Assembly (NCBI RefSeq): GCF_000023925.1
Contig: NC_013169.1
Location: forward strand, 496,001 to 560,000
DNA: 64,000 nucleotides
Source of the DNA: Kytococcus sedentarius DSM 20547
GTDB taxonomy: Bacteria > Actinomycetota > Actinomycetes > Actinomycetales > Dermatophilaceae
Direction of reading: 5' to 3'
The notes below the pieces were generated by a model, which worked only from the letters and a program-made list of their open reading frames with translations, ran no database searches and was not told where the DNA came from. Made by a program: the position numbers and the translations under genes. Of this stretch, positions 42,776-53,500 are shown in pieces. Positions within the stretch are counted from its first letter, which is position 1. Each line of letters begins with the position of its first letter.

Positions 42776-43216
42776 ATGAACACCCGAGACTCCCAGGCTG
42801 AACGCGAGATACGCGAGCTCCATGAGGAGTGGTTCGCGGCGAGCGCCCGAAAGGACCTCGACGCGACGATGACCCCGATCGCCCCCAGCATCATCTCCTA
42901 CGAGCATTCGCCCCCGCTTCAGCACACCGACGTCACCGAGATCCGCGAGGAGTGCCGCCAGGGGTTCGACTACCAGGGTGATGATTTTTCATGGACGGTG
43001 CCCGACCTCCAGGTCATGGTTCGCGAGGATCTGGCCGTCGCCTGGGGCTTGAACCGCATGGCATCGACGAACGCCGACGGGACCATAATGGTTTCCTGGT
43101 CACGCGGCACTCGGGTCTTCCGCCGCACGGAGAACGGATGGAGAATGGTGCACCAACACGTCTCGTTCCCCGTAGACCCGGAGACCGGGATTGCCGCGAT
43201 GGAGCTGACGCCATGA
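42776..43216 (+). CDS. SnoaL-like (NTF2-fold) protein
   Basis: The 146-residue protein has the nuclear-transport-factor-2/SnoaL fold: EIRELHEEWFAASARKDLDATMTPIAPSIISYEH, a middle strand pair (DLAVAWGLNRM) and a C-terminal strand pair ending with WRMVHQHVSFP. The HQH-S motif is typical of the DUF4440/SnoaL group. ATG at 42776 follows GAGGA at eight bases. Its stop overlaps the next gene (ATGA), starting a coupled three-gene operon. Confidence 0.82.
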   Translation: MNTRDSQAEREIRELHEEWFAASARKDLDATMTPIAPSIISYEHSPPLQHTDVTEIREECRQGFDYQGDDFSWTVPDLQVMVREDLAVAWGLNRMASTNADGTIMVSWSRGTRVFRRTENGWRMVHQHVSFPVDPETGIAAMELTP

Positions 43217-43602
43217 ACGAGCCAGATATCCGCACTCTCATCACCGAGTGGGCCCGCGCCGTCCAGGAAGAAGACCTCGACGGTACCCTCGCGCACCACA
43301 GTGACGACATCGTCATGTTCGACGTCCCCGGACCCGAACAAGGTCGCCGGGGACTGGACGACTACACCGCGAGCTGGTACCCCTTCTTCGAGTGGGTCCG
43401 TACCGGTGCTCGCTTCGAGATCACCGAGCTCCACGTCGAACACGGCGACGATCACGGTTTCGCCTGGGCACTGCTACGGTGCGGCACCCCCGACGATCTC
43501 GCGCAGAACCCCAGTCGCCGACTGCGACTCTCATTCGGGTTGCGACGACGCGAGGGGACTTGGCAGATCAGTCACGAGCACCACTCATTTACGCACCCAT
43601 GA
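43213..43602 (+). CDS. SnoaL-like (NTF2-fold) protein, second copy
   Basis: The 129-residue protein shares the NTF2 pattern with its neighbour (ITEWARAVQEEDLDGTLAHHSDDIVMFDVPGP; WQISHEHHSF). It is coupled on both sides by four-base overlaps. The substrate is unknown; its tie to a sigma-factor gene that carries its own SnoaL domain suggests a shared ligand. Confidence 0.82.
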   Translation: MNEPDIRTLITEWARAVQEEDLDGTLAHHSDDIVMFDVPGPEQGRRGLDDYTASWYPFFEWVRTGARFEITELHVEHGDDHGFAWALLRCGTPDDLAQNPSRRLRLSFGLRRREGTWQISHEHHSFTHP

Positions 43603-44546
43603 GCGCGGGGCAGAGCGAGAAGGCGTCGGTCGAGGCGGAGTATGGCGCTCTGTTCGACGCGCATCGGCGCGAGATCGTCGCTCACTGCTACCGGATGACC
43701 GGGTCCTTCACCGACGCGGAGGAGCTCGCGCAGGAAACCTACCTGCGCGCGTGGCGCTCCCGAGCACAGTTCGACGGACGTGCCAGCGGACGCACCTGGC
43801 TCTACCGCATCGCGACCAACGCCTGCCTGGACTTCCTGAAGAGTCACGAGCGACGCACCGGCCCCCACGCCTCGGTCGCCGAGATCCTCGAGACCGAAGG
43901 AGGTATCTCTCCGCATCCGGACCATGTCGATCCCGCAGAACTCGTTGCACGGAAGGAGTCGACCTCACTCGAGGTGATGGCCGCTCTGCTCGATCTTCCC
44001 GTCCGTCAGCGCGCCGTGCTCATCGCGAGGGACCTCCTCGAGTTCGACACGGCTGAGACCGCGAAACTGCTGGACTGCCCGCCCACCGCCGTGAACAGCC
44101 TGCTCCAACGTGCACGCGCCAGGACCCGCCGCCTCGGAGCGGACTTCGCGCCACACCTCGAAGCGGATGACGCTCCAGCGGTCGCGCAGCTCGTCCGCGC
44201 CTACCTCGAGGCCCACGGGAGGGGTGACATCACCGCGGTTGTCGAGCTCTTCACGGCCGACGCCCGCCTCAGCATGCCACCCGAGGATCCCTGCGTGGGA
44301 CGCCCCGAGATTCACGAGTTCTACGCCTACCTGCTCGATCCGGCAAATATCGGATACTGGCACCTCATGGAGACCCGCGCCAACGGAGCACCCGCCATAG
44401 CCAACTACATCGCACCGTCCCCGGCCGGACCGTTCACCGCACTCTCGATCGACGTGCTCCGGGTGGACAACAGGAAGATTTCCGCGATGCACAGCTTCCT
44501 CGACGCATCGCACTTCCCAACGTTCGGACTACCCCTGACCGCATAG
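43599..44546 (+). CDS. ECF sigma factor with C-terminal SnoaL-like domain
   Basis: The 315-residue protein has sigma-70 region 2 (LFDAHRREIVAHCYRMTGSFTDAEELAQETYLRAWR), region 4 (MAALLDLPVRQRAVLIARDLLEFDTAETAKLLDCPPTAVNSLLQRARARTR) and then an NTF2/SnoaL-like domain of about 120 residues (AVAQLVRAYLEAHGRGDITAVVELFTADARLSMPP). This is the SigG/SigJ-type of ECF sigma, whose appended domain controls activity instead of an anti-sigma. Its ATG overlaps the upstream stop. Confidence 0.9.
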   Translation: MSAGQSEKASVEAEYGALFDAHRREIVAHCYRMTGSFTDAEELAQETYLRAWRSRAQFDGRASGRTWLYRIATNACLDFLKSHERRTGPHASVAEILETEGGISPHPDHVDPAELVARKESTSLEVMAALLDLPVRQRAVLIARDLLEFDTAETAKLLDCPPTAVNSLLQRARARTRRLGADFAPHLEADDAPAVAQLVRAYLEAHGRGDITAVVELFTADARLSMPPEDPCVGRPEIHEFYAYLLDPANIGYWHLMETRANGAPAIANYIAPSPAGPFTALSIDVLRVDNRKISAMHSFLDASHFPTFGLPLTA

Positions 44547-44672
44547 CCACGAGCAGGGCGCAGGATCTACGGACCCCGGACAGCGGGAACCCGGCGGTCG
44601 GCCTGGCTCGCTCCCGGTGAAAAGTCCTGACAGGCCCGTGAAGCCCTCCACCCATCATGGGACACTGCACGG

Positions 44673-45815
44673 ATGGAACAGATCCGCAGAATGCTCCAAG
44701 AACAGGTCGATGCGGGAATCCTTCCCGGGGCCGTGGCACTGCGCTCCCGGCACGGGCACACCGACATTGCTGCCGTCGGGGTGCAGGACCTCGAGTTCCG
44801 CATCCCGATGTCTTCTCAGACGCTGTTCCACTGGGACTCCCTCGGCAAGCCGTTCACCGCGGCCCTCACACTCTCCTTCGTGGCAGACGGCAGCCTCGAT
44901 CTTGACTCGCCCATCGAAAGCTGGCTCCCGGAGCTGTCCGGTCAGCGCGTCCTCATCAACCCGGGCGGGCCCCTATCGGAGACGGAGCCGGCGCACCGAC
45001 CGGTGAACGTGCAGGACCTGCTCACCATGCGCGGAGGGCTCGGGTTCACCACCGATTTCGAGTCGCCGTTCACCGAGGCGCTCATGACCGAACTCCAGGA
45101 GGGCCCGGAACCACGGTCTCTGGACAGGGAATCCTTCCTGAAGGCTGCGGGACGACTGCCACTTGCGCACCAGCCCGGAGTCGGCTGGACGTACAACACG
45201 GGTAGCACCCTGCTGGGACTCCTGCTGGAGCGGGTCGGCGACCAGTCACTGGACGTACTGATGGCCGAACGCCTCCTCGAGCCGTTGGAAATGCAGGATG
45301 CGCGCTGGTGGGTCCCGCCAGCAGAACTCCCCAGGTTCGCAAGCCGCTATGGACGTACTGACGATGCCCGTTTACCGCTTCAACTCATCGATCCGCCCGA
45401 GGGGCTGTACTCACGACCGCCGTCGTTCCCCGACGGGGCGGGAGGCCTGATCGGAACCGCCGACGACTGGCGCGCCTTCGGACAGATGCTGCTCGACGGC
45501 GGTCAGCGGCGCGGTCACCAGGTGCTCCCCGAACACCTGGTGACCCTTCTCCTGACCGACCATCTCACCGCGTCGCAGCGGCGTTGGGCCGGCTTCTTCC
45601 TTGACGGCGGCGAAGGGTGGGGGTTCGGAGGAAGCGTGCGCTCCGACGGCAGCTACGGGTGGTCGGGAGGGGCCGGCACCTTTGGGCGTGTGAACCCTGA
45701 TCGCGGCGAGGTGAGCATCCTGCTGACGCAGGTGGCCCTCGAGGGGCCTCAGGGATCCCTCGTCATCTCCGAGTTCGAAGAACTTCTCAATCGCGAGCAA
45801 GGCGATCGTCAATAG
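44673..45815 (+). CDS. Serine hydrolase, beta-lactamase (class C)/esterase family
   Basis: The 380-residue protein has the SxxK motif (HWDSLGKPFTAAL), the Y-x-N-like motif (GWTYNTGSTLLGLLLE) and the terminal GG-G-type motif (YGWSGGAGTFGRV), in class C order. No signal peptide is present, so it is probably a cytoplasmic esterase or peptidase rather than a lactamase. The start at 44673 gives MEQIRRML; the frame lacks earlier starts. It lies 126 bases after the sigma-factor gene and could belong to its regulon. Confidence 0.87.
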   Translation: MEQIRRMLQEQVDAGILPGAVALRSRHGHTDIAAVGVQDLEFRIPMSSQTLFHWDSLGKPFTAALTLSFVADGSLDLDSPIESWLPELSGQRVLINPGGPLSETEPAHRPVNVQDLLTMRGGLGFTTDFESPFTEALMTELQEGPEPRSLDRESFLKAAGRLPLAHQPGVGWTYNTGSTLLGLLLERVGDQSLDVLMAERLLEPLEMQDARWWVPPAELPRFASRYGRTDDARLPLQLIDPPEGLYSRPPSFPDGAGGLIGTADDWRAFGQMLLDGGQRRGHQVLPEHLVTLLLTDHLTASQRRWAGFFLDGGEGWGFGGSVRSDGSYGWSGGAGTFGRVNPDRGEVSILLTQVALEGPQGSLVISEFEELLNREQGDRQ

Positions 45816-46066
45816 TTTCGAGGGCGGCAAGAGAACCTTCGATCGACCGAGGAGCAGCGTTCGTTGCACATTGTCGATCCAGAGCTTCGCTAGGAGCTGA
45901 TGTGCCAATAGGTGTCACAACAGCTCCGTCGCTGAGGAACCGGACAACCTAGTGAGAATCCGGGCCCGCGTCTTAGTCGTCGCGCCGCAGGCCACAGCAC
46001 TGCACCGCTGACAGATCGCGCGAGAACCTACAGGCACGCCGTGACGCAGGTCACACCACGGTGCGG
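45816..46066. other. Non-coding gap upstream of dnaK
   Basis: The gap from the serine hydrolase stop to the dnaK promoter holds no gene I can support. It marks the return to core-genome composition. A short inverted element CACACCACGGTG lies just before the GGAAT box at 46067. Confidence 0.4.
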
Positions 46067-46092
46067 GGAATGAACCCGTGGCGTCGTGGGTT
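46067..46092 (+). promoter_or_regulatory. SigH/SigR-type promoter of dnaK
   Basis: GGAAT at 46067-46071 is followed by exactly 18 bases and GTT at 46090-46092. This matches the GGAAT-N18-GTT consensus of the actinobacterial oxidative/heat-shock sigma factors SigH and SigR. Its GTT is the first part of the HAIR operator, so HspR would occlude it. Confidence 0.7.
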
Positions 46093-46110
46093 GAGTCCAT
46101 CAGACGCAAC
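46090..46110. promoter_or_regulatory. HAIR operator 1 (HspR) of dnaK operon
   Basis: GTTGAGT-N7-ACGCAAC matches the HspR inverted repeat consensus CTTGAGT-N7-ACTCAAG with one mismatch between arms. It overlaps the -10 box, and hspR is the last gene of the operon it controls, giving feedback repression. Confidence 0.82.
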
Positions 46111-46154
46111 TTTGGTGAGCCCCGTCTTGACCACCCGGCCAGGCGAACCCCAGA

Positions 46155-46175
46155 GTTGCTCCGCATCAACTCAAC
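46155..46175. promoter_or_regulatory. HAIR operator 2 (HspR) of dnaK operon
   Basis: GTTGCTC-N7-ACTCAAC has a perfect right half and a degenerate left half. It lies 27 bases before the dnaK start, within the leader, and would assist repression from site 1. Confidence 0.6.
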
Positions 46176-46201
46176 CGCGACTACTCGCAGGAGGTTCCCG
46201 C

Positions 46202-48097
<1,896 letters not shown>

Positions 48098-48204
48098 TGC
48101 CGTCCGGGCGCAGCTGAGCGCTGCGCCCGGCGCGGTGGACGTTGATGCACGATCGGGGGCGGGGCCGACCGCCCCGCCCCCGACGCCCAGACCCGGAGGT
48201 GCCC

Positions 48205-48831
48205 ATGACTGACCAGACCGACCGCCCCGAGGAGCCGCAGGACGACCTCGACGCCGAGGCCCAGCGCCTGGTGGAGGAGTCCCGCCCCGAGCAGGTGGGC
48301 GACCAGGCCGAGATGCCCGAAGTGACCGCCGAGGGTGCGCCTGCCTTCGTCGACGAGGCCGAGCCCGCCTCGGGCGGCGAGGCCGCGCCCGAGCCCCACC
48401 CCGACACGCTGCTGGCCGCCGAGCGCCTGGAGGACCTGCGCCGCGCGCAGGCCGACCACGTGAACTACCGCAACCGCATGGAGCGGGAGCGCGCCAAGGA
48501 CAAGGATGCCACCATCGGCACCGTCGTGGAGGCGCTCCTCCCGGTGCTGGACGACGTGCACATGGCCCGCGAGCACGGTGAGCTGACCGACGGCCCGTTT
48601 GCCGCCATCGCCACCAAGCTCGAGACCACCCTGGAGCGCTTCGGAGTGCGCCGGGTCGGCGCGGTGGGCGAGGTCTTCGACCCGACCCTCCACGAGGCCC
48701 TGATGCACACCCAGGCCGAGCTGCCCGAGGGCACCACCGAGACCACCATCGTCCAGGTGCTCCAGCCCGGTTTTGTGGTGGGCGAACGCGTGGTCCGCGC
48801 CGCCCGCGTGGCCGTGGCCGACCCGGCCTGA
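48205..48831 (+). CDS. grpE: Nucleotide-exchange factor GrpE
   Basis: The 208-residue protein has a long acidic and disordered N-terminus, then the GrpE coiled coil (LRRAQADHVNYRNRMERERAKDKDATIGTVVEALLPVLDDV) and the beta-wing (FDPTLHEALMH, then TTIVQVLQPGFVVGERVVRAARVAV). It drives ADP release from DnaK. The start at 48205 lies seven bases after GGAGG. The spacing from dnaK is 107 bases. Confidence 0.95.
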   Translation: MTDQTDRPEEPQDDLDAEAQRLVEESRPEQVGDQAEMPEVTAEGAPAFVDEAEPASGGEAAPEPHPDTLLAAERLEDLRRAQADHVNYRNRMERERAKDKDATIGTVVEALLPVLDDVHMAREHGELTDGPFAAIATKLETTLERFGVRRVGAVGEVFDPTLHEALMHTQAELPEGTTETTIVQVLQPGFVVGERVVRAARVAVADPA

Positions 48832-48907
48832 GCCCCGCCGCCCACCCCGTGATGGGGACCGGGCGGCGGGTCAGGCACCCACTTCATCGATCTCGCGAGG
48901 AGGCGTG

Positions 48908-49993
48908 ATGGCGAGCCAGGACTGGTTCGAGAAGGATTTCTACAAGACCCTGGGCGTCTCGCCCGATGCCGACGACGCCGAGATCAAGAAGGCCTACCGC
49001 AAGCTGGCACGGAAGAACCACCCCGACCAGCACCCCGGTGATGAGGCCGCCGAGCAGCGCTTCAAGGAGATCGGCGAGGCCTACCAGGTGCTCTCCGATG
49101 CGGAGGACCGCGAGCAGTACGACGCCATTCGCCAGATGGCCGCCGGCGGGGCGCGCTTCAGCGCCGGCGGCGGCCCAGGCGGCGGTGGGGCAGACGGCTT
49201 CGAGGACGTGTTCTCCTCGATGTTCGGCGGCGGTGGCGGCGGTGGACAGCGCGTGCGCTTCACCACCGGTGGCCCGGGTGGCGCCGGGATGGGCGGCATG
49301 GGTGGCCGTGGTGGCCAGTCGGTCGACCCCGAGGACCTCGAGGACATCCTGCGGATGTTCGGCGGGGGCGGTGGCGCCGGCTTCGGCGCCCCCGGCGGCG
49401 GCGCAGGCTTCGGTCCCGGCGGGGCAGGCCCCCGCAGCGCCCCGACCAAGGGCCAGGACGTCGAGAGCTCGGTGACCGTGGACCTGCGGCAGGCGATGAC
49501 CGGCGACAAGGCCACCGTCCGCCAGCCCGACGGCAGCTCGACCACCATCCGCATCCCGGCCGGGGTCAAGGACGGCCAGAAGATCCGTCTCAAGGGCAAG
49601 GGGCACCCCAGCCGGACCGGCGGCCCGCCCGGTGACCTGATGATCACCGTGCACGTCCGCCCCCACCCGGTGTTCCGGCGCGAGGGCGACAACCTGGTGC
49701 TTGACCTGCCGGTCACCTTCGCCGAGGCCGCCCTGGGCGCCACGGTGGCGGTACCGACCCTGGACGGCCAGAGCGTCAAGGTGAAGCTCGCCCCCGGCAC
49801 CCCGTCTGGGCGACGCCTGCGCATCCGCGGCCGGGGCATGCCCACCAAGAACGGCAACGGTGACCTCATCGCCGTGGTGCAGGTGGAGGTGCCCGCCGAG
49901 CTCTCCGACGCCCAGCGCGAGGCCATCGAGGCCCTGCGCGCGGCCGACGACTCCGACCCGCGGGCAGGTCTCGCCACCCGCGCTGCGTCGTGA
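48908..49993 (+). CDS. dnaJ: DnaJ-type co-chaperone lacking zinc fingers
   Basis: The 361-residue protein has a J-domain with HPD (LARKNHPDQHPGDE), a long G/F-rich region containing glycine runs, and C-terminal substrate-binding domains (DLRQAMTGDKATVRQ onward). The four CxxCxGxG zinc motifs of canonical DnaJ are absent, so this is a CbpA/DnaJ-B type (the operon-linked form in actinobacteria is often DnaJ1 with zinc fingers; this one is not). It ends with a four-base overlap with hspR. Confidence 0.93.
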   Translation: MASQDWFEKDFYKTLGVSPDADDAEIKKAYRKLARKNHPDQHPGDEAAEQRFKEIGEAYQVLSDAEDREQYDAIRQMAAGGARFSAGGGPGGGGADGFEDVFSSMFGGGGGGGQRVRFTTGGPGGAGMGGMGGRGGQSVDPEDLEDILRMFGGGGGAGFGAPGGGAGFGPGGAGPRSAPTKGQDVESSVTVDLRQAMTGDKATVRQPDGSSTTIRIPAGVKDGQKIRLKGKGHPSRTGGPPGDLMITVHVRPHPVFRREGDNLVLDLPVTFAEAALGATVAVPTLDGQSVKVKLAPGTPSGRRLRIRGRGMPTKNGNGDLIAVVQVEVPAELSDAQREAIEALRAADDSDPRAGLATRAAS

Positions 49994-50424
49994 GCCGCTC
50001 GCCGGACACCCGCCCGGTCTACGTCATCTCGGTGGCGGCCGAGCTGACCGGCATGCACGCCCAGACGCTGCGGCAGTACGACCGCATGGGACTTGTCTCC
50101 CCCTCGCGCGCCCGGGGCGGGGGGCGGCGCTACTCGGAGGCCGACGTCGAGCGCCTGCGCGAGGTGCAGCGGCTCTCCAGCTCCGAGGGGGTTTCGCTGG
50201 AGGGCATCCGCCGCATCCTGGAGCTCACCCGGGCCAACGAGAACTTGGAGGCCCGCCTGGCGGAGCTTGATGCGGAGGTCCAGCGCCTCCGCACGGTGCT
50301 CGAGGCCGGGCAGCGCGTCTTCGCCGCCAGTCGCCGGGGTGGCGTCGAGGCGGTGCGCCAGGGGCAGCGGCCCACGCGCCCCGCATCGGCGGGCGAGTTG
50401 GTGCTCTGGAGTCCGCTGCGGTAG
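49990..50424 (+). CDS. hspR: Heat-shock repressor HspR (MerR family)
   Basis: The 144-residue protein has a MerR-type HTH (YVISVAAELTGMHAQTLRQYDRMGLVSPSRARGGGRRYSEADVERL) followed by a coiled coil (ENLEARLAELDAEVQRLRTVLEAG) and the hydrophobic C-terminal ELVLWSPLR seen in HspR. The GTG start overlaps the dnaJ stop. It binds HAIR sites in the dnaK and clpB leaders, with DnaK as co-repressor in known systems. Confidence 0.93.
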   Translation: MSRSPDTRPVYVISVAAELTGMHAQTLRQYDRMGLVSPSRARGGGRRYSEADVERLREVQRLSSSEGVSLEGIRRILELTRANENLEARLAELDAEVQRLRTVLEAGQRVFAASRRGGVEAVRQGQRPTRPASAGELVLWSPLR

Positions 50425-50486
50425 TCGGACACTCCCGCTGTGGCCGCGGCGCCGCCGGAGGTGCGCCGCCACCCGGCCGTCCGCGG

Positions 50487-50532
50487 CACGAGGGAGGTCC
50501 CCCACCTGAACAGGTGGGGGACCTCCCTCGTG
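50487..50532. terminator. Strong bidirectional hairpin
   Basis: A perfect 22-base-pair stem with a two-base AA centre (CACGAGGGAGG... / ...CCTCCCTCGTG) lies between the hspR stop and the subtilase stop, which converge. It can end both transcripts. Confidence 0.8.
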
Positions 50533-50556
50533 TGCCTCCCCGGACGACCCGGGCGC

Positions 50557-50594
50557 GATGGGGTGAGCCGACCGCCAGGGCGGCTCACCCCATC
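50557..50594 (-). terminator. Terminator of the first subtilase
   Basis: Fourteen perfect base pairs (GATGGGGTGAGCCG / CGGCTCACCCCATC) with a ten-base loop lie five bases after the subtilase stop at 50599. A second, shared hairpin follows at 50487. Confidence 0.75.
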
Positions 50595-50598
50595 GGGA

Positions 50599-53500
50599 TC
50601 ACAGGCCCAGCAGGCCGCGCAGCGCGTCCTCCACGTTCTGCGAGACGGCCGCCTCGCTGCCGTAGATGACGTTCTGCGTGGTCGGGTTCGCCGTCACGTA
50701 GTCCGACACCACCGGGGGCAGGCGGTCCGGGCGGGTGAGCAGCAGCGGGCCGCCCTCCTTGGCCGCGTACGCGCCACCGGTGAGGCTGTCCGGCCAGTTC
50801 ATACCGGTCGCGTAGCCCGTGAAGTCGCTCTTGGCGGGGAACTCCTTGGCGATCTCCACGGCCGTCCCGTAGCGGTCCGAGCCGGCCAGGCGCTCGGTGG
50901 CGCCCAGGGTCTCGTACACCTCCGGCGAGACGGCGGTCTCGCCGCCGAGCACCACGATGTTCTTCGGCTTGAGCGTGCTCACCGCGTGCATGGTGGTGGG
51001 CAGCACCCGGTCCGGGCGGGTCAGCAGGACGGGGACGTCCTGCGAACCGGCCAGGGCGCTGCCGGCCAGCGCGTCGGCGTAGTTCTTCTCGTCACCGGAG
51101 GCGATGTAGAGGGTCTCCACGTCACCGCGGAACGACTTGGCCACGTTGGCGCTGGTCTCGTACCGGTTCGCACCGGAGATGCGCTCGACGCTCAGGCCGG
51201 AGGCGGCCAGCTCGTCGGCGACCTTCTCGGAGATGGCGGTCTCGCCACCCACCAGCACCACGCGCTTCGCGCCGAGGGACTGCAGGGCCTCGGTGGTCTG
51301 CGGCGGGATGCGGTCCGGACGGGTCAGCAGGACGGGGATCTCCTTGTCCGCGTCGTCCGGCAGGGACTGCAGGCCCTCGATGCCGGCGCCCGCAGCCGCG
51401 GTGCCGGACATCGCGTCGGCGAAGTTCATGCCCGAGGCGATGTACACCGTGTCGGACGAGCCGAACTTCTTGGAGATCTCCGCAGCGGTGGCGTAGCGGT
51501 CCCGGCCCTCGATGCGCTCCAGACCCGGCTCGCCCTTCTCACCCGGCTCCAGCAGCACGTAGGTCTCGGCCAGCGTGCGGAAGGAGTTGTTCGGGGGAGT
51601 GGTGGTGGCCTTGCCGAACCACGGGGCGGAGGTGTCGTCCACGGAGATGGTGCCCGGGACGTTGGTCTCCACGCCCTGCTCCAGCGAGAAGGGGTTGGCG
51701 AAGGTCAGGTTGCCCGCGTCGCCCTTCTCCGGCAGCACGAAGGTGCGCAGCGTGAACCCGGTGGAGTCCGCGCCGCCCAGGTCGTAGGCCTGCACGTGGA
51801 CGGTGTAGTCGTCCTGCAGGTACAGGGTCGGGATGAGGATCCGCTCGGCGGCGCCGGCCGTGGCGGCCTGCCCGACCTTGAGGCTCATGCCCTTGTACGT
51901 GACGTACAGGTCCAGGTCGACCGACGGGTCGTCCGGGATGATCTCGGTCCACACGGTCGAGTAGCGCGAGCCCTCGAAGTCGTAGCGGAAGTTGTTCGGG
52001 TCGTCGATCACCAGGTCGTCGCGGCTCGACGGCAGTCGCACCTCGCCGCGGACGTCGTCGCCCTTGACCAGGCCGCGGGTCGCGATGCTCACGTCGCGGT
52101 CCTCGCCGGAGATCATCGGGATGTCGATGGTGGCGTCGGTCGCCTTGCCCTCGACGAGCTGCGGCGCCTTCAGGTCACCGGCGCGCACCGCGATGGGGGA
52201 GCGCACGTCGTTCTGGCCCGCGGCGGTCCAGGTGAGCGTGCCCTTGGTCCACGCGTCCTTCGCCAGGGTCTCGTCGACGAACGTGATCTCCACGTCCGCG
52301 GACTCGCCCGGGTCCAGGGTGACGGTGGACTGGCTCAGCGTCGCCTTCACGCCCTCCAGGCCTGCGATGGTGCCGGTCCAGGTGGCCGTGGCGTCCGTGG
52401 TGTTGGTGATCGTGCGGGTGATGGTCTGCTGACCCAGCAGCTGGCCGAGCGCGATCGAGGCCTGGTTGAGGTCCGAGGCGTCGATCGGGTTCTCGGAGAC
52501 GGGCTTGCCGCCACGGGTCACACCCTGACCGGCGAGGAAGTCCCACCAGTCCTGCTCACCGGCGTCGTAGACCAGACCCGGGGAGAGCATGCGGCGCGGC
52601 TCGACGAACCCGGCGCCGGTGGCGAAGGGGTCGTTGCTGGCGGCGCTCATGTGGTCACGCGTGGTGGTCATGAGGGCGGACTTGACCGCCATCGGGGACC
52701 ACTCGGGGTTGGCCTGCTTGACCAGGGCGGCCAGGCCGGCGATGTGCGGGGAGCTCATCGAGGTACCGGAGCTGTAACCGAACGCGTCGGCACCGCGCTC
52801 GGGCGTGGCGTAGGCCGCGAGCACACCGACACCCGGGGCCGAGACGTCCGGCTTGAGGATGTCGCCCTCGCCACCCAGCGACGGGCCGCGCGAGGAGAAG
52901 CCGGCGATCTCGGGGACCTCGGTGGTGGAGCCCTCGTTGGTCTCCAGGATGGAGGCGGTGGCGCCCTCGCCGGAGGCGTAGGCGCGCACGACGTCCCGGT
53001 GGGTGTGCGACAGGTGCACGGTCGGGACCACGTGGGCATCGGTGTCCAGCGAGCTCTCGGTGGGGTTGATGAGCACCATGCCCACGCCGCCGGCCTCGGC
53101 CACGACGTCGGACTTCTCGGTACGAGCGGTGACGCCGCGGTCGCAGACCACGATCTTGCCGGCCACCAGGGCCGGGTCCAGGGAACCGATCTTGCAGAGG
53201 TTCGCGTCCTCGGCCGTGGCGGATGCCGCCTTGGCGTCCTGGGCCAGGATCATCGGGGCCTCGGGGAGGCCACCGGTCACCGAGGAGCCGATGTAGCGCT
53301 CGCCGTCACCGGTCACCAGGGTGTTCTCGGCGATGCGGTGGGTGGAGGCGGCCACGGTGGTCAGCCACGGGGAGGGGTGGTTCGTCGTGGAGGCCTTGGG
53401 ACCGGAGTTACCGGAGGAGGCAGCCACGAAGATGCCGTTGGCGGCCGCGTTCATGAAGGCGATCTCGACCGGGTCGATGTAGTTGCTCGAGGTGCCGGAG

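Noticed and set aside
42553-42801. An 82-codon plus-strand frame before the SnoaL genes
   Set aside because: It overlaps the SnoaL start, has no domain and no clear ribosome-binding site, and may be part of a decayed IS end.
48908-49993. Calling the gene a canonical zinc-finger DnaJ
   Set aside because: The CxxCxGxG motifs are absent, so it is the CbpA-like type, although it occupies the dnaK operon.
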